From contig DATLFP010000268.1 in NCBI GenBank assembly GCA_035540955.1, forward strand, positions 1-32,498: a stretch of 32,498 nucleotides of DNA, written 5' to 3'. Shown here in pieces: positions 6,683 to 14,121 of the stretch; the stretch's first letter is position 1; each line of letters begins with the position of its first letter. The notes beneath the pieces are model-generated. The model had not been told where the DNA came from, ran no database searches, and worked only from the letters and a program-made list of their open reading frames with translations. Source of the DNA: DATLFP01 sp035540955. Its GTDB lineage: Bacteria > Actinomycetota > Acidimicrobiia > Acidimicrobiales > CADCSY01. Both the position numbers and the translations under genes were made by a program.

Positions 6683-8989
6683 CTAGGCGTTCCCTCCCTG
6701 GATCGCCCGCCAGACCCGCTCGGCAGTGCACGGCATGTCGAGGTGGGTGACGCCGTAGGGGGCGAGGGCGTCGACCACCGCGTTGTGGATCGCCGGCGTC
6801 GAGCCGATCGTCCCTGACTCGCCGATCCCCTTCGCTCCCAGCGGGTTGCGGGGGCTGTCGGTCTGGGTGTTCGACACCTCGAAGCTGCACAGCTCGGCGG
6901 CCGACGGCATCGAGTAGTCGGTGAGGTTGGCGGTGATCGGGTTGCCGTCGCCGTCGTACTGCACCCACTCGAACAGCGCCTGGGCGGCGCCCTGGGCGAT
7001 GCCACCGTGCTGCTGGCCGGCGACCAGGAGCGGGTTGAGGATGCGGCCGCAGTCATCGACAGCGACATGGCGCAGCATCGTCACCTGACCGGTCTCGGTG
7101 TCGACCTCCACCACCGACACGTGCGCGCCGAAGGGGAACGTCGAGTCGGATCCGTCGAAGTCGAGCTCGTGGCGCAGCGGGCCCGCCTCCATGCCGGCCG
7201 GGAGCTTCGAGGCGTCCTTCGACGCCGACGCGAGCTCGGCCCAGGTGACCGCCGCCGATGGGACCCCGGCGACGTTCAAGCCGCCGTCGCCGACCACGAT
7301 GTCGTCTGAGGCCGCCTCGAGCAGATGGGCGGCGAGCGCCCGAGCACGGTCGAGCACCTGGGTCGACGCGAGATGGATGGCGCTGCCCGCCGTCTGGAGT
7401 GAGCGTGATCCCATCGTGCCGGCGCCGCGCGGAACGCGGTCGGTGTCGGAGTTCACGAGGGTGATCCGGTCCATCGGGATGCCGAGGATGTCGCTGGCCA
7501 GCATGGCGAAGGCCGTCTGGTGACCCTGGCCGTGGACACTCGTCCCCGCGAAGACGCTCGCTGAGCCGTCGTCGTGCACCTCGACCGCGCCCCACTCGAC
7601 GTGGAGCCCCACGGGGGCGGTCACCTCGACGTAGGTCGACAGGCCGATGCCGAGCTGCTTGACGTCGCCGCTCGCCCGCCGCCGCTCCTGCTCGGCCCGG
7701 GCCTCCCGGGTCCCGGCGGCGTCGAGGGCGGCGTCGAGTGCCTTCTCGTACTCGCCCGAGTCGTAGTTCGCCCCGGTGGTCGTCGTGAGCGGGAACCGGC
7801 CGGGCGCGAGGAAGTTGCGGCGCCGGATCTCGGCGGGGTCGAGACCGACCTTGCGAGCGGCGACGTCGAGGACCCGCTCGATGAGCTGCGTCGCCTCCGG
7901 CCGTCCGGCCCCGCGGTAGGCGCCCACGGTCGTGGTGTTCGTGAGCACCGTGGCGGTCTTGAACCGGACCTTGGGGATGTCGTACACGCCCACCGACATC
8001 ATCTGGGTCAGCATCGGCAGGATGGCACCGATGCCCGGATAGGCGCCGGCCGCGGCCACGACCGAGCCGTCGAGGCCGACGATCGTGCCCGCCCCGTCGA
8101 GACCGAGGCGCGCCGTCATCACGAAGTCGCGCCCATGGACGAGCGACAGCATGTCCTCGGAGCGGGTCGGCACCCACTTGACGGGCCGGCCCAGCTTCAG
8201 CGCGGCCGCCGCGGCGATGAGGTGCTCCACGTACGGCGCCGCCTTCGGCCCGAACCCACCGCCGACCCAGGGGCAGACCACCCGCAGCTTCGACGGGTCG
8301 AGCCCCAGCATCGGCGCGTACGCCTCGTGGATGGAGTGCGGCGCCTGGTGCGACACCCACAACGTGAGCCCGCCGTCGGCGGGAACGGCGAGGATCCCGT
8401 TCACCTCCATGGGCACGCCGGCCAGCCGCTGGCTGACCATCTCCACCTCGGCGACCACCTCGGCGCCGGCGAGCGGGTCCGAGTCGTCGTCCTCGGGGAA
8501 GCTCGTGCCGAAGCAGACGTTCGAACCGTGCTCGGGGAACAGGAGCGGGGCGTCCGGCGCCAGCGCATCCCGAGGGTCGGTGATCGACGGCAGCGGGTCG
8601 TACTCGACGACGACCCGCTCGGCAGCATCGACGGCCTGGGCGCGGGTCTCGGCCACCACCGCGGCGACGACGTCGCCCACGAACCGCACCTTGCCGGTGG
8701 CGAACACGGGCCGGTTGAGCGACTCGGGCATCATCGGGAACTGGTGCAGAGCGGCCAACCCGAGGTCGTCGCCGCCGGCGGCGTACACCCCCACGACGCC
8801 CGGCATCGTCCGAGCATCCACGTCGTCGACCGCCATCAGGTTGCCGTGGGCGATCGTCGACCGAACGAGCGCGACGTGGAGCATCCCGGTCTCGACCAGA
8901 TCATCGACGTACTTGCCGTCTCCGGTCAGGAGCGTGGGATCTTCGAGGCGACGGACGGCGTTGCCCAGGATCGAACCCGACGAAGGCAT
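6683..8989 (-). CDS. Xanthine dehydrogenase/CoxL-family molybdopterin-binding subunit
   Basis: The 768-residue product matches the large Mo-cofactor subunit of the xanthine oxidase family. The N-terminus (GNAVRRLEDPTLLTGDGKYVDD, given here in part) is the usual ald_Xan_dh_C start. GGGFG lies at 243-247, the active-site loop GAYRGAGR at 356-363 and the catalytic GES at 723-725. The AYRGAGR loop, not the Cys-containing VAYRCSFR of true CO dehydrogenase, indicates form II, so substrate is an aldehyde or N-heterocycle rather than CO. ATG at 8989 follows GGGGAGG; the open frame extends far upstream but only as an antisense shadow. No FAD or 2Fe-2S subunit gene lies beside it, so partners must be elsewhere. 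It converges on the surface-protein gene with a 19-base gap. Confidence 0.92.
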   Translation of the reverse strand: MPSSGSILGNAVRRLEDPTLLTGDGKYVDDLVETGMLHVALVRSTIAHGNLMAVDDVDARTMPGVVGVYAAGGDDLGLAALHQFPMMPESLNRPVFATGKVRFVGDVVAAVVAETRAQAVDAAERVVVEYDPLPSITDPRDALAPDAPLLFPEHGSNVCFGTSFPEDDDSDPLAGAEVVAEVEMVSQRLAGVPMEVNGILAVPADGGLTLWVSHQAPHSIHEAYAPMLGLDPSKLRVVCPWVGGGFGPKAAPYVEHLIAAAAALKLGRPVKWVPTRSEDMLSLVHGRDFVMTARLGLDGAGTIVGLDGSVVAAAGAYPGIGAILPMLTQMMSVGVYDIPKVRFKTATVLTNTTTVGAYRGAGRPEATQLIERVLDVAARKVGLDPAEIRRRNFLAPGRFPLTTTTGANYDSGEYEKALDAALDAAGTREARAEQERRRASGDVKQLGIGLSTYVEVTAPVGLHVEWGAVEVHDDGSASVFAGTSVHGQGHQTAFAMLASDILGIPMDRITLVNSDTDRVPRGAGTMGSRSLQTAGSAIHLASTQVLDRARALAAHLLEAASDDIVVGDGGLNVAGVPSAAVTWAELASASKDASKLPAGMEAGPLRHELDFDGSDSTFPFGAHVSVVEVDTETGQVTMLRHVAVDDCGRILNPLLVAGQQHGGIAQGAAQALFEWVQYDGDGNPITANLTDYSMPSAAELCSFEVSNTQTDSPRNPLGAKGIGESGTIGSTPAIHNAVVDALAPYGVTHLDMPCTAERVWRAIQGGNA

Positions 8990-9017
8990 GGCGATGACCT
9001 CCCCGTTGGCTGACCGG

Positions 9018-9023
9018 ACGGTA
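9018..9023 (-). promoter_or_regulatory. Candidate -10 element for the molybdenum hydroxylase gene
   Basis: TACCGT on the minus strand, 28 bases upstream of ATG 8989, which has a good GGGGAGG ribosome site. No convincing -35 is seen. Confidence 0.22.
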
Positions 9024-9077
9024 GCCCCCGCGGCCCCGCTCCCGCCGCCTCCCCGGTCGGCGCGGCGCCGCGCCGGG

Positions 9078-9083
9078 TACGGT
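9078..9083 (+). promoter_or_regulatory. Candidate leaderless -10 element for the cystathionine beta-synthase gene
   Basis: TACGGT ends eight bases before ATG 9092, which lacks a Shine-Dalgarno sequence. The same spacing occurs before other genes here and supports the long form of the protein. Confidence 0.33.
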
Positions 9084-9091
9084 CGGCGCCG

Positions 9092-10756
9092 ATGGACGTG
9101 CTCGTCGTGGTCGGCGATGCCACCCCCCCACCCCGGCTGCTCGTCAAGGTCAGGCACGTCGTGGCCGTCGCCGACGACGCGCCCCACCCCGAGCTGATCG
9201 CCGACCTCCGCAGCCGGATCCCCCGGCTCGTGGCCGTGCTCGGCGCCGGCGAGCACGGCGCCGGCGTGGCCGCCACGCTGCACGGCGCCGGCCTGCCGGT
9301 CGAGTACCACACCGACGACGAGCGCGCCGGCGATGATCCGCGCCTCGCCGGGGTGCCGATCCGCCCGGTGACGGATCGGGGTGCGCCCATCGACGCCGCC
9401 GACTCGCTGCTCGACCTCGTCGGGCACACGCCGCTGGTCCGGCTCGACCGCACCGCCCGCCACCTGTCGTGCCAGCTGCTGGCCAAGCTCGAGCTGCTCA
9501 ACCCCGGCGGCAGCGTCAAGGACCGGCCGGCGGTCACGATGATCGATGCCGCCGAGCGCGACGGACGGCTGCAGCCCGGCGGCACCATCGTCGAGCCCAC
9601 CTCCGGCAACACCGGTGTCGGCCTCGCCATCGTCGCCGCCCGGCGCGGGTACCGGTGCATCTTCGTGATGCCCGACAAGATCGCCCCCGAGAAGGTGGCC
9701 CTCCTGCGGGCCTACGGCGCCGAGGTGATCGTGTGCCCGACGACGGTGGCGCCCGAGCACCTCGACTCGTACTACTCGGTGTCGGACCGGCTCGTCCGCG
9801 AGACGCCCGGGGCGTTCAAGCCCGACCAGTACCACAACGCCGCCAACCCCGCAGCCCACGAAGCCAGCACCGGGCCCGAGCTGTGGGAGCAGACGGCGGG
9901 CCGCATCACCCACTTCGTCGCCGGCATCGGCACCGGCGGCACCATCACCGGCGTCGGCCGCTTCCTGAAATCCCGCAACCCCGACATCCAGATCATCGGC
10001 GCCGACCCGGCCGGCTCGGTGTACTCGGGCGGGACCGGCCGGCCCTACCTCGTCGAGGGCATCGGCGAGGACTTCTGGCCGACCACCTACGACCCCGCCG
10101 TCGTCGATCGCGTCGTCGAGGTCGCAGACCGCGACTCGTTCCTGACCGCCCGGCGGGTCACCCGCGAGGAGGGGATCCTCATCGGCGGCTCCGGCGGCAC
10201 CGCGGTGTGGGCCGCCCTCGAGGTGGGGCGCGACCTCGGACCCGACGCCGTCGTCGTGGTCCTCATCCCCGACTCGGGCCGCGGCTACCTCTCGAAGCTC
10301 TACAACGACGAGTGGATGGCCGACTACGGCTTCCTCCGCGCCGCCGGCCAGACCGTCGGCGACGCCCTCTCCCGCAAGCGGGGCGACCTGCCGGCGCTCG
10401 TGCACGTGCACCCCGACGAGTCGGTGCGGGCGGTGATCGCACTCTTCCGCGAGTTCGGCGTCTCCCAGGTGCCGGTCGTACGGGCAGAGCCCCCGCTCGC
10501 CGCCGCCGAGGTCGCCGGCACCGTCGCCGAGCGCGAGATGCTCGACCTCGCCTTCCGGGACCCGACCGCGCTCGACCTGCCCGTCGGCGACGTGATGGGC
10601 CCGCCGCTCGCCGCTGTCGGCCTCGGCGAGACCGTCGACGTGGCCGTCGAGCGCCTCCGTGCGTCGCCGGCGGTGCTCGTCCTCGACAACGGCCACCCCG
10701 TGGGCGTGCTGACGCGATCCGATCTCCTGAGCTTCCTCGCCGCCCGCCCGTCGTGA
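9092..10756 (+). CDS. cbs: Cystathionine beta-synthase with tandem CBS domains and an N-terminal extension
   Basis: This PLP enzyme condenses serine (or a related substrate) with homocysteine to cystathionine. The catalytic fold spans about 103-420: LVGHTPLVRL (109-118), Schiff-base lysine K143 in NPGGSVKDR, phosphate/carboxylate loop PTSGNTG (169-175), GIGTGGTITG, and GGSGGTA near the C-terminal side. Residues about 430-554 form a Bateman pair of CBS domains ending GVLTRSDLLSFL. The unusual part is residues 1-100, which read MDVLVVVGDA at the start, then alternating hydrophobic segments, GAGEHGAGVAATLHGAGLP and an acidic loop. Usual bacterial relatives start just before LVGHTPL. An internal GTG near 9370 could give the short form but has no ribosome site, whereas ATG 9092 has a -10-like element upstream. 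Its stop overlaps the next gene's start. Confidence 0.93.
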   Translation: MDVLVVVGDATPPPRLLVKVRHVVAVADDAPHPELIADLRSRIPRLVAVLGAGEHGAGVAATLHGAGLPVEYHTDDERAGDDPRLAGVPIRPVTDRGAPIDAADSLLDLVGHTPLVRLDRTARHLSCQLLAKLELLNPGGSVKDRPAVTMIDAAERDGRLQPGGTIVEPTSGNTGVGLAIVAARRGYRCIFVMPDKIAPEKVALLRAYGAEVIVCPTTVAPEHLDSYYSVSDRLVRETPGAFKPDQYHNAANPAAHEASTGPELWEQTAGRITHFVAGIGTGGTITGVGRFLKSRNPDIQIIGADPAGSVYSGGTGRPYLVEGIGEDFWPTTYDPAVVDRVVEVADRDSFLTARRVTREEGILIGGSGGTAVWAALEVGRDLGPDAVVVVLIPDSGRGYLSKLYNDEWMADYGFLRAAGQTVGDALSRKRGDLPALVHVHPDESVRAVIALFREFGVSQVPVVRAEPPLAAAEVAGTVAEREMLDLAFRDPTALDLPVGDVMGPPLAAVGLGETVDVAVERLRASPAVLVLDNGHPVGVLTRSDLLSFLAARPS

Positions 10757-11901
10757 CCGGCCGCGACTGGGGCTTCGAGACGCGGGCGATCCATGCCGGC
10801 CAGGAGCCGGACCCGGCGACCGGTGCCGTCGTGACCCCGGTCCACCTGACCTCCACGTACGCCCAGGACGCCGTCGGCCAGCACCGGGGCTACGAGTACT
10901 CCCGCACCGGCAACCCGACCCGTCACGCCCTCGAGCGGTGCCTGGCCGACCTGGAGGGGGCGGCGCACGGCCTCGCCTTCTCGAGCGGGCTCGCCGCCGA
11001 GGACGCCGTGCTCCGGCTGCTCGCCCCCGGCGACCACGTGGTGCTGTCGATCGATGCCTACGGCGGCACCTACCGGCTGGCGACGCGCGTGCACGAGCCC
11101 GCGGGACTGCGCACGACCGCCACCGATCTCACCGACCTCGACGCCGTCGCCGCGGCGTGGAGTGAGCGGACGGCGCTGCTCTGGGTCGAGACACCCACCA
11201 ACCCCCGGCTCGACATCGTCGACATCGAGCGCCTCGCCTCCTTCGCCCACGAGCGCGGCGCGCGGTGCGTCGTCGACAACACCTTCGCCACCCCGTACCT
11301 CCAGCAGCCGCTCGCCCTCGGCGCCGACATCGTCGTCCACTCCACGACCAAGTACCTCGGCGGGCACTCCGACGTGGTCGGGGGCTTCGTGGCGACGTCG
11401 GACGACGCGATCGCCGAACGGCTCGCGTTCCTCCAGAACGCGGTGGGCGCGGTGCCGGGGCCGCTCGACTGCTACCTCGTGCTGCGCGGCATCAAGACCC
11501 TCGCGGTGCGCATGGACCGGCACTGCGAGAACGCTCGCGCCGTCGCCGCCGCGCTCGAGGCCCACCCCGCCGTCGAGCGCGTGCTGTGGCCCGGGCTGGA
11601 GCGGCACCCGGGCCATGCCCTCGCCACCCGCCAGATGCGCGACTACGGCGGCATGGTGTCCTTCACCCTCGCCGGTGGCGAGCAGGCGGCGCTGGCCGTC
11701 GCCGGCGGCACCGAGCTCTTCACGCTGGCGGAGTCGCTGGGCGCCGTCGAATCCCTCATCGAGCACCCCGGGCGGATGACCCATGCGTCGGTCGCCGGCT
11801 CGCCGGGCGCCGTCGACCCCGCCCTCGTCCGGCTCTCGGTCGGGCTCGAGCGGGCCGACGACCTCGTCGCCGACCTGCTCCAGGCGCTCGACGCCGTCTG
11901 A
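10753..11901 (+). CDS. Cystathionine gamma-lyase/gamma-synthase (Cys/Met metabolism PLP enzyme)
   Basis: A 382-residue member of the Cys/Met PLP-enzyme family. Recognisable parts are TRAIHAGQEPDP (10-21), YEYSRTGNPTRHALE (48-62), VETPTNPRLDIVDIE (145-159), D175 in VVDNTFATPYLQQP, and the PLP lysine K200 in HSTTKYLGGHSD. SLGAVESLIEHPGRMTHAS near the C-terminus is typical of gamma-lyase/gamma-synthase. The GTG start at 10753 overlaps the upstream TGA as GTGA, so the two genes are translationally coupled. With the beta-synthase this makes a reverse transsulfuration pair (homocysteine to cysteine). Sequence alone does not separate lyase from synthase; the partner gene favours lyase. Confidence 0.93.
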   Translation: MTGRDWGFETRAIHAGQEPDPATGAVVTPVHLTSTYAQDAVGQHRGYEYSRTGNPTRHALERCLADLEGAAHGLAFSSGLAAEDAVLRLLAPGDHVVLSIDAYGGTYRLATRVHEPAGLRTTATDLTDLDAVAAAWSERTALLWVETPTNPRLDIVDIERLASFAHERGARCVVDNTFATPYLQQPLALGADIVVHSTTKYLGGHSDVVGGFVATSDDAIAERLAFLQNAVGAVPGPLDCYLVLRGIKTLAVRMDRHCENARAVAAALEAHPAVERVLWPGLERHPGHALATRQMRDYGGMVSFTLAGGEQAALAVAGGTELFTLAESLGAVESLIEHPGRMTHASVAGSPGAVDPALVRLSVGLERADDLVADLLQALDAV

Positions 11902-11928
11902 TCCCCCGCGCCGGCCCGGGCGCGGTCC

Positions 11929-11934
11929 TAGCGT
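11929..11934 (+). promoter_or_regulatory. Candidate leaderless -10 element for the fluoride channel operon
   Basis: TAGCGT ends eight bases before the GTG at 11943, in the 41-base gap after the gamma-lyase gene. No ribosome site or fluoride riboswitch fits in the gap. Confidence 0.33.
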
Positions 11935-11942
11935 CGGACCAG

Positions 11943-12431
11943 GTGTCCGTCGACCCCGACCTGTCCCCGTCCGATCCGCCTGCATCCGTCACCGGCCGTC
12001 GCCGGAGCGGGGGCCGACGACGACGCCACGTCCAGCCCGACGTGCTCGCCGTCATCGCCGCCGGCGGGATGATCGGCGCCTCCGCCCGGTACGGCATCGC
12101 CCACCTGCTTCCACCGGCGTCCGGTCGGTTCCCCTGGGCGACGTTCGTCGAGAACCTGACCGGCAGCTTCCTCCTCGGCCTCCTCCTGGTGGCGCTGCTC
12201 GAGCGATTCCCGCCCAGCCGCTACCTGCGCCCGTTCCTCGCCACCGGCGTCCTCGGCGCCTTCACCACCATGTCGACCTACCAGCTCGAGACGGCGCTGC
12301 TGATCAAGGACGGCCATGCCGTCACCGCCACCGTCTACGCCCTCACCAGCCTCGCCGGCGGACTCGCCCTCGCGTATGCCGGCATCCAGGCCGGCCGCCT
12401 CACACCACCACGGCACCAGGAGCAGCGATGA
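11943..12431 (+). CDS. crcB: CrcB/FluC fluoride channel subunit 1
   Basis: The product (162 residues from GTG 11943) is a four-helix CrcB/FluC subunit, which exports fluoride as a dual-topology dimer in the membrane. Family motifs are GGMIGASARYG (41-51), WATFVENLTGSFLLG (65-79, conserved N71) and GAFTTMSTYQLET (105-117). A cytoplasmic Arg-rich N-terminal extension of about 30 residues (RRRSGGRRRRH) exceeds the usual 120-130 residues; a later GTG (protein residue 34) would give a standard length. In canonical FluC the third motif is TTFSTF, where both Phe line the pore. Here they are M110 and Y113. The gene ends in an ATGA overlap with a DUF190 gene, and a second CrcB gene follows, so a heterodimeric channel is likely. 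Confidence 0.92.
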   Translation: MSVDPDLSPSDPPASVTGRRRSGGRRRRHVQPDVLAVIAAGGMIGASARYGIAHLLPPASGRFPWATFVENLTGSFLLGLLLVALLERFPPSRYLRPFLATGVLGAFTTMSTYQLETALLIKDGHAVTATVYALTSLAGGLALAYAGIQAGRLTPPRHQEQR

Positions 12432-12775
12432 GACTCGAAGGATCCCAGCAGCGACTCACGGTCTACATCGGCGAGTCGGACCGGCACGGCCACACGCCGC
12501 TGGCCACCGAGATCGTGCACCGGGCCCACGCCGCCGGTCTCGCCGGCGCGTCGGTCTTCCGGGGCGTCGAGGGCTTCGGCGCCTCGAACCACATCCACAC
12601 GACCCGCATCCTGTCGCTCTCCCACGACCTGCCCATCGCCATCGTGATCGTCGACCGACCCGACGCCATCGAGGCGTTCCTGCCCGAGCTCGACGACCTC
12701 ATCACCGAGGGGCTCGTGGTGCGCGAGGAGGTCGAGGTCGTCAAGTACGTGGGCCGGACGCCGGCCGACCCGTGA
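12428..12775 (+). CDS. DUF190 domain protein
   Basis: A 115-residue soluble protein with the DUF190 pattern: RLTVYIGESDRHGHTPL (9-25), VHRAHAAGLAGASVFRGVEG (about 30-49), FGASNHIHT, then SLSHDLPIAIVIVDRP and an acidic C-terminal helix. The fold is PII/GlnB-like (ferredoxin-like alpha/beta) in known members. DUF190 genes commonly sit beside crcB, and here the gene overlaps both flanking crcB genes (ATGA at its start, GTGA at its end), so all three are probably made together. A regulatory or accessory role at the fluoride channel is an inference from context; the biochemical function is not known to me. Confidence 0.9.
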   Translation: MRLEGSQQRLTVYIGESDRHGHTPLATEIVHRAHAAGLAGASVFRGVEGFGASNHIHTTRILSLSHDLPIAIVIVDRPDAIEAFLPELDDLITEGLVVREEVEVVKYVGRTPADP

Positions 12776-13146
12776 CGGCCCTCGCCTGGGCGACGTTCCT
12801 CGCGGCCGCTGGCATCGGCGCGCCCGCGCGGTACCTCGTCGACACCTGGATCTCGGACCGCACGGGCGGCGCCTTCCCGTGGGGGACCTTCGCCGTGAAC
12901 GTCTCCGGGTGCCTGGCGCTCGGTGTGGTGGCGGGCCTCGGCCTCTACCACGATCTCGGTGCCACCGCCCGGACCGTGCTCGGCGTCGGTGCGTTGGGGG
13001 CCTACACCACCTTCTCGACGCTCACCTTCGAGACGATCCGGCTCATCGAGGAGGGGGCGGTCGACGAAGCGGCGCGCAGCGCAGGCGCCAACCTCGTCGT
13101 CGGCCTGCTCGCCGTCTCCGCCGGCCTCGCCGTGACAGCGCTCTGA
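12772..13146 (+). CDS. crcB: CrcB/FluC fluoride channel subunit 2
   Basis: A 124-residue CrcB/FluC subunit of standard length with four predicted membrane helices. Motifs are AGIGAPARYLVD (13-24), FPWGTFAVNVSGCLALGV (35-52, N43) and GALGAYTTFSTLTFET (73-88). The first pore Phe is kept (F81) but the second position is L84, complementary to the losses in subunit 1. GTG at 12772 overlaps the DUF190 stop as GTGA. Two different crcB genes in one operon is the usual Gram-positive arrangement for an obligate antiparallel heterodimer. A 6-bp stem-loop follows the stop. Confidence 0.93.
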   Translation: MTALAWATFLAAAGIGAPARYLVDTWISDRTGGAFPWGTFAVNVSGCLALGVVAGLGLYHDLGATARTVLGVGALGAYTTFSTLTFETIRLIEEGAVDEAARSAGANLVVGLLAVSAGLAVTAL

Positions 13147-13168
13147 CCGAGCCCAGCCATGCGCGCAT

Positions 13169-13184
13169 GGCAACGGGCGTTGCC
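13169..13184 (+). terminator. Short stem-loop after the fluoride channel operon
   Basis: GGCAAC-GGGC-GTTGCC is a perfect 6-bp stem with a four-base loop, 23 bases after the crcB stop. There is no T-run, so intrinsic termination is uncertain. Confidence 0.3.
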
Positions 13185-13254
13185 GGGTAAACGGTCCCAC
13201 GTTTGGACGGCGGCCCAGCCCGGGCCATCCCACGGCCATCCCACGGAGTGGCAC

Positions 13255-13608
13255 ATGAAGGACCCGCTGGAGGAGATCGCGGACGAGGCCGACGCTGTCG
13301 CCGACGGGCAGCGGGACGTCGCCCGCCGCGCACGGTCGATGCAGCAGCAGCGCGAGAGGGGGCAGTCCTGGACCGAGATCCTCGACACCGAGGACGCCCC
13401 CGGGCTCCTGGATCGCCTGCGCGTCGGATCCCGGCGGATCGCCGCGGCCACGAGCCGGCTCGGCCAGCTCCTGGCTCGCGGCCTTGCCGCGGAAGGGCGG
13501 TCCCGGCGGCAGATCGCCGAACGGCTCGGCGTCAGCCACCAGCGCATCTCGGCCATCCTTCGCAACGGCGACGGTCGAGGTCGCCGCTCCGACCCGGCCG
13601 GTCGATAG
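13255..13608 (+). CDS. Small helix-turn-helix protein next to an RsbW-like gene
   Basis: A 117-residue protein, highly charged and mostly helical. Residues 1-60 hold a KDPLEEIADEADAVADGQRD stretch and SWTEILDTEDAPGLLDRLR. Residues about 80-103 (GRSRRQIAERLGVSHQRISA) form a clear helix-turn-helix of the sigma region 4/XRE type, with a basic C-terminus. ATG at 13255 was chosen over the upstream in-frame ATG at 13159 because GGAG lies eight bases before it and the upstream residues look like untranslated sequence. The gene ends six bases before an RsbW-like gene. A regulator co-transcribed with an anti-sigma-type ATPase is plausible; the target is unknown. Confidence 0.75.
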   Translation: MKDPLEEIADEADAVADGQRDVARRARSMQQQRERGQSWTEILDTEDAPGLLDRLRVGSRRIAAATSRLGQLLARGLAAEGRSRRQIAERLGVSHQRISAILRNGDGRGRRSDPAGR

Positions 13609-13614
13609 CCACCG

Positions 13615-14067
13615 GTGAACCTCGAGGTCGCGGTGTGCCTGCCGCGAGACGCCGAGACGGTCTCGCTCGCCCGCGGCGTGGTGACCCACGCGCTGACGGC
13701 CTTTGGTGTCACCCCGGACTGCGTCGACGACATCCGCATCGCGCTGAGTGAGGCGTGCACGAACGTGATCGAGCACGCCACCGCCGACGACGAGTACGAG
13801 GTGCGGCTCGAGGTCGACGAGGAGCGGTGCGCGATCAGCGTGATCAACGCCGGCGGCGGCTTCGACGCCGGCAGCCTCCGCGGCGTCATGCCGGATGGAT
13901 CCTCGGCCCGGGGCCGGGGTGTCGCCCTGATGCGAGCGCTCATGGACCGGGTCGAGCTCACGTCCGAGCCGGAGACGGGCACGATCGTCCACCTGGTCAA
14001 GCGCCTGTCGGTCGATCCCAACGCTCCCCTGGCGCGGCTCCGCCTTCATCGCCCCCCGCGCGACTGA
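13615..14067 (+). CDS. RsbW-like ATP-binding anti-sigma factor/serine kinase
   Basis: A 150-residue protein that is one GHKL ATPase domain, as in RsbW/SpoIIAB anti-sigma kinases. RIALSEACTNVIEHA (41-55) is the N-box with E47 and N50. VINAGGGFDAGSL (76-88) corresponds to the G1 box, with NAGGG in place of the usual DxGxG. SARGRGVALMRALMDRVEL (98-114 region) is the G2 box, and GTIVHLVKRL (122-131) the closing strand. The GTG start is six bases after the HTH gene. Such proteins bind a sigma factor or phosphorylate an anti-anti-sigma factor; neither is encoded nearby. The changed G1 box may alter nucleotide affinity. Confidence 0.85.
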   Translation: MNLEVAVCLPRDAETVSLARGVVTHALTAFGVTPDCVDDIRIALSEACTNVIEHATADDEYEVRLEVDEERCAISVINAGGGFDAGSLRGVMPDGSSARGRGVALMRALMDRVELTSEPETGTIVHLVKRLSVDPNAPLARLRLHRPPRD

Positions 14068-14121
14068 CCCACACAAACACACGCCAGATCTCGGCCATCA
14101 CAACCACCCGAAGGGGGGGCC

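Noticed and set aside
8990..10696. Upstream extension of the molybdenum hydroxylase frame, opposite the beta-synthase
   Set aside because: It continues open only because of high GC; it is antisense to a well-recognised gene and the hydroxylase has a good start at 8989.
11902..11942. Fluoride riboswitch before the fluoride channel genes
   Set aside because: The gap is only 41 bases and the transcript seems leaderless; no room or conserved motif for the aptamer.
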